Assembly: GCF_030295975.1 (NCBI RefSeq)
Contig: NZ_AP027364.1
Location: 1,240,001-1,304,000 of the forward strand
DNA length: 64,000 bases
DNA from: Thalassotalea atypica
GTDB lineage: Bacteria > Pseudomonadota > Gammaproteobacteria > Enterobacterales > Alteromonadaceae
Reading direction: 5' to 3'
Part shown: positions 43,776 through 53,600 of the stretch, piece after piece
Layout of the letters: every line of letters begins with the position of its first letter
How positions within the stretch are numbered: the stretch's first letter is position 1
Translations under genes and position numbers: made by a program
Notes under the pieces: generated by a model
What the model was told of the DNA's origin: nothing
What the model saw: only the letters and a program-made list of their open reading frames with translations
The model's database searches: none

Positions 43776-43816
43776 TGTAATCTTTAGTTTACGAACGGTG
43801 AAATGAAAACTTTACA
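43776..43816 (+). promoter_or_regulatory. Two TyrR boxes upstream of aroF
   Basis: Box A, TGTAAT-CTTTAG-TTTACG (43776-43793), and box B, TGAAAT-GAAAAC-TTTACA (43799-43816), each match TGTAAA-N6-TTTACA at 10 of 12 positions. Centres are 23 bp apart, about two helical turns. Box B overlaps the -35 element, the arrangement for tyrosine-dependent repression by TyrR. Confidence 0.7.
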
Positions 43817-43840
43817 CTTGGTGTTTTGTTGAGTTATGAT
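43811..43840 (+). promoter_or_regulatory. Candidate promoter of aroF-tyrA
   Basis: TTTACA (43811-43816) and TTATGA (43834-43839) at 17-bp spacing, or TATGAT (43835-43840) at 18 bp. The transcript would carry a leader of about 200 nt including the tyrosine-rich ORF at 43924. Confidence 0.5.
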
Positions 43841-43923
43841 GATAGCTGAAAGTCGGTTTGGACACTTAGTTAATCAATTGCTTACTTTGACAAACCAAGA
43901 CATTGAATTAATTATTAAAGAAA

Positions 43924-43986
43924 ATGAACACATATAACCTCTACATTTCTTATCGATATCGCCTAGATACCCCATTTATTAAGTAA
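43924..43986 (+). CDS. Tyrosine-rich leader peptide candidate of aroF-tyrA
   Basis: A 20-residue ORF, MNTYNLYISYRYRLDTPFIK, with four Tyr (positions 4, 7, 10, 12), ending 60 nt before aroF. A small hairpin GTAAG-CCTTG-CTTAC (43983-43997) overlaps its stop codon. No T-tract follows, so an intrinsic-terminator attenuator is not supported; if functional, control would be translational or Rho-linked. The ribosome site is weak (AAAGA). Confidence 0.4.
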   Translation: MNTYNLYISYRYRLDTPFIK

Positions 43987-44046
43987 GCCTTGCTTACCTA
44001 AAACCTTATTCTATATTTTATTTACACACATTCACTGGAAGAAATT

Positions 44047-45129
44047 ATGGCTAGTAGTCCAATAAAAAGTACCTTAAATGATATTCACGTTAACTCCGAA
44101 GAAGTCTTAATTACCCCTGAGCAACTTCGAGCAGAACTACCACTTAGTGATGAAGGCCGAGAGTTCGTTGAATCGGCACGTGCCGTCATCTCTAATATTA
44201 TTCATAAAAAAGATCACCGTTTACTTGTTATCAGTGGCCCTTGTTCGGTTCATGATATAGAAGCTGCGAAAGCATATGCCAGAAAGCTCAAGGTGTTGCA
44301 TGATGAGCATCAAGACTCTTTATACATTGTTATGCGTGTTTATTTTGAAAAGCCAAGAACAACAGTAGGTTGGAAAGGACTGATTAATGATCCACATATG
44401 GATGGCTCATTTGACGTTACAACAGGCCTTAGAAATGCGCGTGAACTTTTGATTTACTTAACTGATTTAGGCTTGCCACTGGCAACTGAGGCGTTAGATC
44501 CTATTAGTCCACAATACTTAGCTGAGCTCTTTAGTTGGGCGGCGATTGGTGCTAGAACGACAGAATCTCAAACGCACCGTGAAATGGCGAGTGGGTTGTC
44601 GATGCCTATAGGGTTTAAAAATGGTACCAATGGCAGTTTAGATGTTGCCATCAACGCATTGCAATCAGCTGCTTCATCACATCGTTTTATGGGAATAAAC
44701 CGTCAAGGGCAAGTGGCACTGATCAAAACCTCGGGTAATCCTGATGGACACGTGATCTTACGCGGCGGCAAACAGCCAAACTATGATTCAGTCAATGTTG
44801 CTGAGTGCGAACAAGACTTGTTAAAGCAAAAGTTGGAGCCAGGTATTGTTGTTGATTGTAGTCACGGTAATTCTAATAAAGACTATAGAAGACAGCCCTT
44901 GGTGGCGGATAACGTGTTGAATCAAATATGTGAAGGGAATAAGTCCATCATAGGTATTATGCTTGAAAGTAATATTCATGCGGGTAATCAAAGCACTGAT
45001 TTACCTAGAGAAGAGCTTGCATATGGTGTTTCTGTAACGGATGCTTGTATAAACTTTGAGACCACTAAAGAATTACTTGCTAAAGCAAGTGAAAAATTAC
45101 AAAGTGCTTTAACGGCGCGCATAGGGTAA
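44047..45129 (+). CDS. aroF: 3-deoxy-7-phosphoheptulonate synthase, tyrosine-linked AroF
   Basis: 360-residue class I DAHP synthase, condensing phosphoenolpyruvate and erythrose-4-phosphate as first step of the shikimate pathway. Motifs: VISGPCSVHDIEAAKAYARKL (metal-binding Cys), VMRVYFEKPRTTVGWKGLINDP, GARTTESQTHREMASGLSMP, GFKNGTNG, ILRGG and DCSHGNSNKD. Assignment to AroF rests on the tyrA gene 10 bp downstream, as in E. coli, and the TyrR boxes upstream; feedback residues were not tested. Confidence 0.93.
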   Translation: MASSPIKSTLNDIHVNSEEVLITPEQLRAELPLSDEGREFVESARAVISNIIHKKDHRLLVISGPCSVHDIEAAKAYARKLKVLHDEHQDSLYIVMRVYFEKPRTTVGWKGLINDPHMDGSFDVTTGLRNARELLIYLTDLGLPLATEALDPISPQYLAELFSWAAIGARTTESQTHREMASGLSMPIGFKNGTNGSLDVAINALQSAASSHRFMGINRQGQVALIKTSGNPDGHVILRGGKQPNYDSVNVAECEQDLLKQKLEPGIVVDCSHGNSNKDYRRQPLVADNVLNQICEGNKSIIGIMLESNIHAGNQSTDLPREELAYGVSVTDACINFETTKELLAKASEKLQSALTARIG

Positions 45130-45139
45130 TAAACTTAGT

Positions 45140-46267
45140 ATGACAGAATTTGATAGAGCTCTGGGAGAGCTTAGAGATGAAATCGATAGTATCGACAGTG
45201 AATTGGTTGAACTTTTAGCTCGGCGCCGTCTCGTCACTTCAAAAGTTGGCGCATTAAAGAGCAAAGTAGGTATGCCGATTTATGCGCCTGATCGAGAGGA
45301 GAGTTTATTAGCGCGTCGTAGAGCACAAGCAAGAGAAGTTGGTATCGATGCTGATTTAGTGGAAGATATTCTGCGTCGCTTGATGCGAGATTCATATAAT
45401 AGCCAAGATGAAAGTGGCTATCGATGCGTAAACCCAGACGCTGGCGAGATCATTATTGTTGGAGGCCAAGGTCAACTTGGACGTATCTTTGTTGATCTGT
45501 TCAAACGTTCAAACTATCAAGTTCATATTATTGAAAAAGACGATTGGCAATTGGCCGAGAAAGTGCTTTGTAAGGCCAGTTTAGTCATAGTTGCAGTGCC
45601 TATTCGAATCACCTCAATGATCATTCAAAAGTTATCGAACCTACCAACAAATTGTGTTTTAGCAGATGTTACTAGTGTCAAAGAATCACCCGTGTATGAA
45701 ATGATGAAAGTGCATTCTGGCCCTGTGGTTGGCTTGCATCCAATGTTTGGTCCGGATGTTACTGGCTTGATTAAGCAAACAATCATTACTTGTGAAGGTC
45801 GAGAATCTGAACAATACCAGTGGCTTTTAGAGCAATTTAAAGTATGGGGAGCAACGATTTACCCAGTCAGTGCAGTTGAGCACGACAAAGCAATGTCATT
45901 GGTGCAGGTAATGCGTCACTTTTCTACCATTGCATACGGCTATCACTTGATGACTGAGGGGGCACAGCTCAATCAGCTAGTTGATATGAGTTCGCCAATC
46001 TATCGATTGGAATTGATTATGGTAGGTCGATTGTTCGCACAAGATCCTATTTTGTATGCTGATATTATTTTTGCTAATTCGGATAATATCGCTATGATGA
46101 AGCGCTTTGCTTATCGCTTCTTAGAATTATTGGATGATGTAGAACAAGGAGACAAGAGTGCTTTTGTAGCCGTGTTTGAGCAAGTTTCCTCATGGTTTGG
46201 TGATTATGCGGATACTTTCCTTAAAGAAAGCAAGGGGATGCTAGCAAAAGCAAACGAAATTAGATAA
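45140..46267 (+). CDS. tyrA: Bifunctional chorismate mutase/prephenate dehydrogenase TyrA
   Basis: 375 residues. N-terminal AroQ chorismate mutase (about 1-90: LRDEIDSIDSELVELLARRRLVTSKVG) fused to NAD-dependent prephenate dehydrogenase (about 100-375) with IIIVGGQGQLGRIFVDLF, LADVTSVKESP, GLHPMFGPDV and the later AMSLVQVMRHFSTIAYG. Converts chorismate to 4-hydroxyphenylpyruvate for tyrosine. Operon with aroF. Confidence 0.97.
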   Translation: MTEFDRALGELRDEIDSIDSELVELLARRRLVTSKVGALKSKVGMPIYAPDREESLLARRRAQAREVGIDADLVEDILRRLMRDSYNSQDESGYRCVNPDAGEIIIVGGQGQLGRIFVDLFKRSNYQVHIIEKDDWQLAEKVLCKASLVIVAVPIRITSMIIQKLSNLPTNCVLADVTSVKESPVYEMMKVHSGPVVGLHPMFGPDVTGLIKQTIITCEGRESEQYQWLLEQFKVWGATIYPVSAVEHDKAMSLVQVMRHFSTIAYGYHLMTEGAQLNQLVDMSSPIYRLELIMVGRLFAQDPILYADIIFANSDNIAMMKRFAYRFLELLDDVEQGDKSAFVAVFEQVSSWFGDYADTFLKESKGMLAKANEIR

Positions 46268-46296
46268 GACTAACCAGATACAACAAAAGAAGTAGT

Positions 46297-46779
46297 ATGA
46301 ATAAAATCAAACAATATGTCAGTGCGCTAGCGGTACTTTTAATGATTTCTGCCTGTGTAAGCACAGATAGTACAAGCAAAAAAGTTGAACATCATGTTGG
46401 TGAAATAACAAGTGTGTCATTGCTTAAAGAATATGATTCTTTTAGTACTGAGTATGAGCGATTTCAAGTTGAACAGGCTCAAATCTCAGTACTTGAGTCC
46501 TTGCCAAAAGGATTAGCACTCGATATTTATTTTGGTACATGGTGTCATGATAGTCACCGAGAAGTGCCACGAATGTTAAAGGCAATGACCTATACAAACA
46601 ATATTGAAACGACTTTAATTGCGCTGGATTTTAACAAGCAAGATCCGCAAGGGTTATCAACAAGCGCAGGTATCAAATTCACGCCTACATTTGTTGTTAA
46701 GTTAAATGGTAAAGAAATCGGACGAATTGTAGAGCGTCCGCAAATTGATTTAGTTACTGATATAAAAAATATGCTTTAG
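46297..46779 (+). CDS. Thioredoxin-fold lipoprotein with CxxS motif
   Basis: 160 residues with a lipoprotein signal (lipobox ISAC, Cys about 20). The remainder resembles a thioredoxin fold: LALDIYFGTWCHDSHREVPRML carries a CHDS site (Cys but no second Cys), and FTPTFVV supplies the cis-Pro. A CxxS site favours binding or monothiol chemistry over classical disulfide reduction. It lies 29 bp after tyrA and may be co-transcribed, but no functional link to tyrosine synthesis is evident. Confidence 0.8.
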   Translation: MNKIKQYVSALAVLLMISACVSTDSTSKKVEHHVGEITSVSLLKEYDSFSTEYERFQVEQAQISVLESLPKGLALDIYFGTWCHDSHREVPRMLKAMTYTNNIETTLIALDFNKQDPQGLSTSAGIKFTPTFVVKLNGKEIGRIVERPQIDLVTDIKNML

Positions 46780-46795
46780 TATCATCAGAGTTAAG

Positions 46796-46826
46796 AGCCC
46801 TGTACATTTGACGTGCAGGGCTTTTT
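46796..46826 (+). terminator. Terminator after thioredoxin-fold lipoprotein
   Basis: AGCCCTG(TAC) / (GTG)CAGGGCT stem with T5. Confidence 0.85.
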
Positions 46827-46850
46827 AATGGGGTAACCTTAATAGCGAGC

Positions 46851-47459
46851 TTAAAATTCGAAGACCAGCCCAAAATTGATGCTAGCATCGTAATATACGC
46901 CAGAGCCAAAATCGGCGACACAATTATCACCATCACAGAAAAAATCATCATCATCGTCAGTTAACGTTGCATAGCCTCTAAGCTCGGCAACCATCGCCGT
47001 AGTATGGGATATTTTATAACGAGCACCAGCAGCGATTGTCGCTGAAGGATATACACCTGATTCGAAGTCTGTATCGATGTACGCCCCCCCAATGCCGACC
47101 TCAACAGAAGTAGTAAACTGTTTGAATGTCATTAATTTAATACCGCTAAAATGAGTATACAGTAGGTTGAAGTCTTCACTTGCTCCTGTATTAGTATTTT
47201 TAAATTCGTGACTAACGTAGCTAATCAGCACCTGCCCCTTAGTGCTTGGTGAGATGTGCCAAGAAAATCCCAAACCTATGCTGGGGTCGTTCGACACATC
47301 CAGATTGCCACCATTAGCGTCCTCTATATCATTACCGTACACGTAACCAATATATGGCGTTAACTCATAGGGCGAACTTTTCAACGTTGAATTTGCAATA
47401 CTCGAAAATGAAAGTAACGCTAAGGTCATAGCTAATGTTGCATGATTATAATTTGTCAT
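46851..47459 (-). CDS. Small outer-membrane beta-barrel protein
   Basis: 202 residues, signal peptide (cleavage near SIANS), then alternating amphipathic strands ending in aromatic residues, with a C-terminal Phe (INFGLVFEF) typical of outer-membrane insertion. YELTPYIGYVYGNDIEDANGG and IGLGFSWHIS resemble OmpW/OmpA-like 8-stranded barrels. A loop rich in Asp (TDDDDDFFCDGDNC) holds two Cys, possibly a disulfide or cation site. Function unknown. Confidence 0.75.
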   Translation of the reverse strand: MTNYNHATLAMTLALLSFSSIANSTLKSSPYELTPYIGYVYGNDIEDANGGNLDVSNDPSIGLGFSWHISPSTKGQVLISYVSHEFKNTNTGASEDFNLLYTHFSGIKLMTFKQFTTSVEVGIGGAYIDTDFESGVYPSATIAAGARYKISHTTAMVAELRGYATLTDDDDDFFCDGDNCVADFGSGVYYDASINFGLVFEF

Positions 47460-47543
47460 ACCCTGAATGATCCTTTTGTTATTTTATATAGGCGTTTTAC
47501 TCCTTAAGTAAGTATTGCGTATATTTTCAAATTGGCAATTTCT

Positions 47544-48215
47544 TCACAATTCACTCGTCGCTAAAAGGTGTGATGCATGCTCGATGATGTCAATATTAAG
47601 CTGCGTAAAAGCCATACTAATGATGCCTTGTTGAAGCGTTGGTGTAATTTTTACTCCCTGAAATATTTGTTCTTGTTGAGGTTCACCACCTTCAAACAAT
47701 GTAACGTGTAATGTGTTGATGGTGAGCTCAATAATGTGAACTTTTGGCTCATTTTTACCCGTAATTCCACTGTTTTCGCCAGCCAATTTAGTTTGCTCAA
47801 CTATAGTTAAAAGCAATTCATTAAAGGGGGCTAGTTCTGCCAGTGCATTGTTCTTTGATAAGGATAAAGTTGCTGATTCAATAGAAATTAGCTTTATTGC
47901 GACAGCGTCTTTTTTAAAGCTCTTGGGATCGTAATTAAAACGAATATTGTCTAATTGTAATCTAGGGGTCAGTGATTGCGCTGATGGGGCAAGGATGAAT
48001 TGACTTGTACTAGCAATACCTTGCTGATTGTTTATTTCTGTTAAGCCAAATGCAATGGATAGATCAGGATGAGTTTTATTTATTTCATTCCCATATTGCG
48101 CCAAGTATGGGTTTAATGAGCTACCAGCGACATACCACAATAGACCACCTAAAATTGCTAGCATAGTAAATGCAAGTACAGCGAGTTTATTCAAGATAAC
48201 AGACCTTTTTGTCAA
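47544..48215 (-). CDS. Membrane-anchored periplasmic protein of unknown function
   Basis: 223 residues. One N-terminal TM helix (about 9-30, KLAVLAFTMLAILGGLLWYV), the rest predicted periplasmic, beta-rich, with LTPRLQLDNIRFNYDPKSF and IKLISIESATLSLS reminiscent of AsmA-like or DUF748-type anchored proteins. I do not recognise a defined family. It is divergent from the RND pump operon, sharing a 148-bp region. Confidence 0.6.
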   Translation of the reverse strand: MTKRSVILNKLAVLAFTMLAILGGLLWYVAGSSLNPYLAQYGNEINKTHPDLSIAFGLTEINNQQGIASTSQFILAPSAQSLTPRLQLDNIRFNYDPKSFKKDAVAIKLISIESATLSLSKNNALAELAPFNELLLTIVEQTKLAGENSGITGKNEPKVHIIELTINTLHVTLFEGGEPQQEQIFQGVKITPTLQQGIISMAFTQLNIDIIEHASHLLATSEL

Positions 48216-48363
48216 ATGATTGCCATAATTATATCGTACTTATCGGCAACTCACAGTGAAGAAGTTGATATACGTTTAATTACCGATATTTTCAGTCGAA
48301 CTACATCGTTATGCTATTGTAATTATTATAAAATTGCTAAGTCTTAAATAAGGTTTGGGTATT

Positions 48364-49416
48364 ATGTCTTCAAGTATTAAAAATCGTCTACCATTTTATT
48401 TTTTGTTGTTTTGTCTGCTGGCGCTCGTTGCCTATCTAAATTGGCCTGAAGCCGTATCTGAGCAGAAACAACATCAACGTATCGTGTCGGTAAAAACAGT
48501 AGTTGCACGACAAGATGAATTTAGAGACGTGATTGAAGCATTAGGAAATGTGCGTGCCAATGAGCAAGTACTTATTACATCACAGTACTCTGATATTGTT
48601 GATGAAGTCACCTTCACTGATGGACAAATGGTAAAAAAAGGTGATGTGTTGGTGAGATTAAATCATCAAGAAGAAGCCGCAAGAGTGAAAGAGTTAGAAG
48701 CAAACTTGGCGGAATCAGTGGCACAACTAAATCGATTTCAAGGGCTTTGGAAAAAGAAAGCAACGTCAAAGTCACAAGTTGATGAACAAGAAGCTAAAAC
48801 TAAAGCTATTGCTGCTCAACTATTGATTGCAAAAACAAAACTCAGCGATTTGACGATTATGGCGCCGTTTGATGGCGTGCTTGGTTTTCGAGAAATCAGT
48901 GTCGGTTCATATGTTGAATCAGGAGAAGTTATCACCAGTCTTGATGATTTAAGCGTAGTTAAAGTGGATTTTTCTGTGCCAGAACGATTCTTCACAACCA
49001 TTAAAATAGGGCAAGTCATTCAAGCCAAAAATACTGCTTATGATGGCGAAAGTTTTAATGGAAAAGTGACCTCCATCGATCCAAGAATCGACGATGTGAC
49101 ACGTATGGTTAAAGTACGCGCTGAAATCCCAAATATGGAATTTAAACTACGACCAGGTATGCTGCTTTCTATTGCGGTAGAACGAAAAATTGAGCAAGTA
49201 TTACAAATTCCAGAAAACGCTATTATCCCCATTGAAGACAGTCATTACGTTTTTGTCATCATGGACAACAAGGCAGTGCGAAAGCAAGTGCAAGTAGGGC
49301 GAAGAAAACCTGGTATTGCAGAGATCCTCGATGGGCTTACTGAACATGAAGCTGTTGTCACGGAAGGTGCGATTAAGCTTCGCGAAGGTACTCTAGTTAA
49401 TGTCTTGGAGGACTAA
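48364..49416 (+). CDS. RND efflux periplasmic adaptor (membrane fusion protein)
   Basis: About 350 residues from ATG 48364 (AAGG 10 nt upstream; an in-frame TTG at 48355 sits too close to that site). N-terminal TM anchor (about 10-28), no lipobox. Lipoyl/barrel-sandwich region ITSQYSDIVDEVTFTDGQMVKKGDVLVRL, a coiled hairpin (about 105-165), then LTIMAPFDGVLGFREISVGSYVESG and a beta-barrel domain. It bridges an inner-membrane RND pump and an outer-membrane channel. Followed 2 bp later by the pump gene; no TolC-type gene is present. Confidence 0.93.
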   Translation: MSSSIKNRLPFYFLLFCLLALVAYLNWPEAVSEQKQHQRIVSVKTVVARQDEFRDVIEALGNVRANEQVLITSQYSDIVDEVTFTDGQMVKKGDVLVRLNHQEEAARVKELEANLAESVAQLNRFQGLWKKKATSKSQVDEQEAKTKAIAAQLLIAKTKLSDLTIMAPFDGVLGFREISVGSYVESGEVITSLDDLSVVKVDFSVPERFFTTIKIGQVIQAKNTAYDGESFNGKVTSIDPRIDDVTRMVKVRAEIPNMEFKLRPGMLLSIAVERKIEQVLQIPENAIIPIEDSHYVFVIMDNKAVRKQVQVGRRKPGIAEILDGLTEHEAVVTEGAIKLREGTLVNVLED

Positions 49417-49418
49417 GC

Positions 49419-52400
49419 GTGGTTTTATCTGATCTATCTGTAAAAAGACCTGTCTTTGCAACGGTCATTAATCTGTTACTGATCACTTTTGGTATAGTGG
49501 CCTTTTTAATGCTGCCATTAAGAGAGTACCCTGATATCGATCCGCCTATAGTGAGCATCAACACCTCATATCCAGGCGCATCAGCCGCAATTGTTGAAAC
49601 CAAAATTACGCAAGTACTAGAAGACAGAATTAGCGGTGTTGAAGGTGTTAAGAATATTACCTCGACGAGCCGTGTTGGCCGCTCCAGTATCACCATTGAA
49701 TTTGAATTAGATCGTGACATAGACTCGGCCACCAATGACGTCAGAGATAGAATCTCTCGTTCATTGAGAAACCTACCTGAGCAAGCGGATCCGCCCGAGG
49801 TATCCAAAGCCAATGGCGATGAAAGTGTTATAGTTTGGTTTGTACTACAAAGCGAAACCATGAGTACATTGCAACTGACTGATTATGCTGAACGATATAT
49901 TGTCGATCGCTTTGCGGTGGTTGATGGCGTAGCGCAAGTCCATGTTGGTGGTGGCAGAACCTATGCCATGAAAATATTTCTTGATCGCGTTGCTATGGCA
50001 GCTCGGGGAATTACTGTTGACGACATTGAGTCAACATTACGTGCTCAAAACATCGAACTTCCTGCTGGCGAAATAGAGTCGATTGAGCGTGATTTTTCTA
50101 TACGGGTAGAGCGAAGCTATCGCTCGGCAACTGATTTCTCAAATATGGTCATTGCCCGAGGTGAAGACAAGGAATTAGTCAGGTTATCGGAAGTGGCGCG
50201 TGTGGAAGTGGCTGCTGAAGATGATGAAAACATGTTCCGCGGTAACGGGAAAAACATGGTTGGCCTCGGCATTATTAAACAGTCAAAGGCAAACACCCTT
50301 GATGTGGTAAAAGCGGCTCGCAAAGAGGTGGGCAATATCCGAGAATCATTACCCATTGGAACAACGATTGCCAACAGTTATGACTCATCGGTATTTATCC
50401 AAGGCTCCATTGATGAAGTCTACAGCACTTTACTTGTCGCCATGTTGATGGTGATTTTGGTCATCTTTTTGTTTTTAGGTAATATTCGAGCGACATTTAT
50501 CCCAGCGATTACGGTTCCTGTTGCGCTAATTGGCTCAATGATGGTGCTTTCTTGGCTTGATTTTTCGATCAATTTATTAACCTTACTAGCACTCGTTTTA
50601 GCAATCGGTCTAGTGGTTGATGATGCGATTGTCGTACTTGAAAATATTTACCGCCGCATCGAAAAAGGACAAGCACCACTGGTTGCGGCTTTTGAAGGTG
50701 GCCGCGAGGTAGCCTTTGCTGTGATTGCCACCACCTTGGTGTTAGTAGCGGTATTTGTACCGTTAATTTTCTTATCAGGTAATGTTGGGCGACTTTTTAC
50801 CGAATTTGCCCTCGCCATAGCTGCTGCTGTGGTATTTTCAAGCCTTACGGCGCTTTCATTAACGCCTATGCTTTGCTCTAAACTATTAAAACATAGAGAG
50901 CGGAGTTCCTCATTTGGCCAGTTGCTTGATAAGAGTTTTGCTAAGCTTGAGACGGCCTACGGTAACTCGCTTAAGCACAGTGTGCGTCAGCCCCTGTTAC
51001 TGATCTCGATTATAGGGTTATCGCTTTACTCGGTTTATATGTTATTTCAACAATTGCCCTCTGAATATACGCCAAAAGAAGATCGTGGTGATTTATTTAT
51101 TGTCATGAGAGGTGCAGAAGGGGCAAGTCATGAAAATAACGTTAAAAACATGCAGCAAATTGAAGACAAGTTAATGGCCTTTCAAACCAAAGGTGAACTT
51201 GATCGTGTCCTTGTTCGTGTTCCTGGTTTTGGCGGCACAGGCGGTATTGCCATTGTCGGTTTACCTAAGTGGGGGGAGCGATCTTTTTCTACTTTTGAGT
51301 TTGCGGGAATGATGAACAAAGAACTTCAAAGTGTTACTGATGTAAGGGCCTTTGCCATATTACGTCAAGGATTACGTGGCGGGGGCGGGAATACGCCAGT
51401 GCAATTTGTCCTGCAAGGAAACACCTACGAAGAACTAGCGAAATGGCGTGATATTATTATTGAAAAAGCGCAAGAAAATCCAAATCTCGTTGGTGTAGAC
51501 AGCGACTATCAAGAAACCTATCCGCAGTTACTGGTTGAAATTGACCATAACCGTGCTTACGATCTTGATGTACCTATAGGAGACATTGCCAAAACGCTTG
51601 AGACCATGTTGGGCCAACGTCGTGTTACCACATTTGTCGATCGCGGCGAAGAATACGATGTTATTTTAGAAGGAAATGAAGCAGACTTTGATAGCCCATC
51701 AGATATTGATAATGTCTATGTTCGCTCACGTGATTCTAAGCGTCTAATTCCTTTATCTAATCTAATTTCCGTAAGGGAAAATGCGACTTCGTCTAAGCTC
51801 AATCGTTATAACAGACTACGCAGTGTAACCATTAGCGCCAACTTGGCTGATGGCTATTCATTGGGAGAAGCACTTGATTATTTAAACAAAGCGGTTGATG
51901 AACAGTTGCCAGAACAAGCACAGGTCGATTACAAAGGTCAGTCAATGTTGTTTAAGGAGTCGGGTACATCGATACTCTTTATTTTTGGCCTAGCTTTGTT
52001 GATCACTTATCTGGTGCTTTCGGCTCAATTTGAAAGTTTTGTTCACCCTTTTGTTATCATGTTAACGGTGCCTTTAGCATTAGTTGGTGCATTACTGGGC
52101 CTTGAATATATGGGTATGAGCTTAAATATTTACAGTCAAATCGGCATTGTCATGTTAATTGGCTTAGCGGCGAAAAATGGCATTCTAATAGTTGAGTTTG
52201 CTAACCAATTACGTGACAAAGGCTTGGCATTTGAAGATGCTTTGATAGGCGGTGCCCAGCAAAGGTTACGCCCCATAGTGATGACAACCTTTACCACCGT
52301 CACCAGTGCTATACCACTTGTTTTAGCTTCAGGTCCGGGCTCTGAAAGCCGTATGGTGATAGGTGTGGTTATATTCGCTGGAGTTTCGATGGCCAGTATT

Positions 52401-52529
52401 TTTACGCTTTTTGTTGTACCTTGTGCTTATTATTGGCTTTGTCGAAACACTGGGTCACCATTGGCTATAGAGCACGAGTTACTAAAATTACGAGGTGAAC
52501 AAGTGACGAAGAACATTGCCAAGGAATAA
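49419..52529 (+). CDS. RND multidrug efflux permease
   Basis: 1,036 residues, GTG start with GGAGG upstream. AcrB/MexF-like HAE1-type pump with 12 TM segments, two large periplasmic loops and the proton-relay residues: paired Asp in TM4 (LAIGLVVDDAIVVLENIYRR) and Lys in TM10 (LAAKNGILIVEFANQLRDKG). Substrates cannot be inferred. It shares an operon with its adaptor. Confidence 0.95.
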   Translation: MVLSDLSVKRPVFATVINLLLITFGIVAFLMLPLREYPDIDPPIVSINTSYPGASAAIVETKITQVLEDRISGVEGVKNITSTSRVGRSSITIEFELDRDIDSATNDVRDRISRSLRNLPEQADPPEVSKANGDESVIVWFVLQSETMSTLQLTDYAERYIVDRFAVVDGVAQVHVGGGRTYAMKIFLDRVAMAARGITVDDIESTLRAQNIELPAGEIESIERDFSIRVERSYRSATDFSNMVIARGEDKELVRLSEVARVEVAAEDDENMFRGNGKNMVGLGIIKQSKANTLDVVKAARKEVGNIRESLPIGTTIANSYDSSVFIQGSIDEVYSTLLVAMLMVILVIFLFLGNIRATFIPAITVPVALIGSMMVLSWLDFSINLLTLLALVLAIGLVVDDAIVVLENIYRRIEKGQAPLVAAFEGGREVAFAVIATTLVLVAVFVPLIFLSGNVGRLFTEFALAIAAAVVFSSLTALSLTPMLCSKLLKHRERSSSFGQLLDKSFAKLETAYGNSLKHSVRQPLLLISIIGLSLYSVYMLFQQLPSEYTPKEDRGDLFIVMRGAEGASHENNVKNMQQIEDKLMAFQTKGELDRVLVRVPGFGGTGGIAIVGLPKWGERSFSTFEFAGMMNKELQSVTDVRAFAILRQGLRGGGGNTPVQFVLQGNTYEELAKWRDIIIEKAQENPNLVGVDSDYQETYPQLLVEIDHNRAYDLDVPIGDIAKTLETMLGQRRVTTFVDRGEEYDVILEGNEADFDSPSDIDNVYVRSRDSKRLIPLSNLISVRENATSSKLNRYNRLRSVTISANLADGYSLGEALDYLNKAVDEQLPEQAQVDYKGQSMLFKESGTSILFIFGLALLITYLVLSAQFESFVHPFVIMLTVPLALVGALLGLEYMGMSLNIYSQIGIVMLIGLAAKNGILIVEFANQLRDKGLAFEDALIGGAQQRLRPIVMTTFTTVTSAIPLVLASGPGSESRMVIGVVIFAGVSMASIFTLFVVPCAYYWLCRNTGSPLAIEHELLKLRGEQVTKNIAKE

Positions 52530-52707
52530 ATAAAATAGGCTATGTAAGTTAATTTGAAATTGAATTTATTCGATGTGGCGATTAATATAATTGTTATTTT
52601 GCCAATTTTAGCTACACTCAGTTTTGATGAAGGATGTGACTAAGGATAGTCACCTCTTGAGTCATTCATTGTACGCTTTTTCTCCTAGCTAATTAAAAGG
52701 ACTTATT

Positions 52708-53586
52708 TTGAATTTACTATCTCCTCTACTTAATCGTTTTCAACTTTACTCGTTCAGTATTTTACTTTTATCGGTCTCACCATTTTTGATGGCAAATTCA
52801 ATTTCAGCTGACAAAGACCATTCTCGTCAAATGGCTCGCTACTTCGAGTTATCAGGTATTAATGACCTATTAGAATCCATTCCTGAACAGCTTAAGTCCA
52901 TGCAATTAGATGCCGAAAATGAGTACGGTACTGATTCGCTAGATAATAAAATTATGCAATCGTTAATTGATGCTTGGGATGACAGAAAAATTAAGCATGC
53001 ATTAATGACGAAAATCAATGATTCCATAACGTCCCAGCAGCTTAGCGCGTTAATACAGTGGCAATCTAGTGCGCTGCCCCAGCTAGTTAAGCATAAAGAA
53101 GCAGAAGCTAATAATGACGATTTTGAGCAGAAGTTTGTTCAATTTGTCAGAGGCATTCCTGAGAATATGCCGGATAGAAATCATCGAGCCGCAATCAACA
53201 AAGTCATAGATGCAAAGCATATGGTCGATAATATGATTGACCTAACGCTATCGGTCAGTCGCCCTGTACTGTTGGCTTTGGTTGAAACAGAGTCGGCAAG
53301 AAAAGAAAAAATGACGGTTTCGGACGTTGAACGTCAATTGTTTGAATTGGAGCATCTGTTACAAGATGATTTATCACATCAAATTTCAATACTTTCATAT
53401 TTCCTCTATAAGAACTTATCAACTACTGAGCTAAATGAATACGCTCAGTTTTACCAGTCAGACTTAGGTTTAGTTGAATTATCTCTCTTAAATGAAGCAC
53501 TACATTACTCTATTGCACTATGGCAAACAGCGTATGCGGGCCGCTCTCCGCACTTGTTATTAACTAAGCGTACGCCTAATCAATAG
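52708..53586 (+). CDS. Secreted helical protein, DUF2059-like
   Basis: 292 residues starting at TTG (AAAAGG 7 nt upstream; no ATG near). Signal peptide to about LMANS. The mature protein is all-helical with an internal pseudo-repeat; YFELSGINDLLESIPEQLKSM resembles the start of DUF2059 domains. Function unknown. It follows the RND operon after 178 bp and is probably separate. Confidence 0.6.
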   Translation: MNLLSPLLNRFQLYSFSILLLSVSPFLMANSISADKDHSRQMARYFELSGINDLLESIPEQLKSMQLDAENEYGTDSLDNKIMQSLIDAWDDRKIKHALMTKINDSITSQQLSALIQWQSSALPQLVKHKEAEANNDDFEQKFVQFVRGIPENMPDRNHRAAINKVIDAKHMVDNMIDLTLSVSRPVLLALVETESARKEKMTVSDVERQLFELEHLLQDDLSHQISILSYFLYKNLSTTELNEYAQFYQSDLGLVELSLLNEALHYSIALWQTAYAGRSPHLLLTKRTPNQ

Positions 53587-53600
53587 TTCCCACTACAACT

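Noticed and set aside
43924-44046. Classical terminator-type attenuator before aroF
   Set aside because: The only hairpin near the leader stop has a 5-bp stem and no T-tract.
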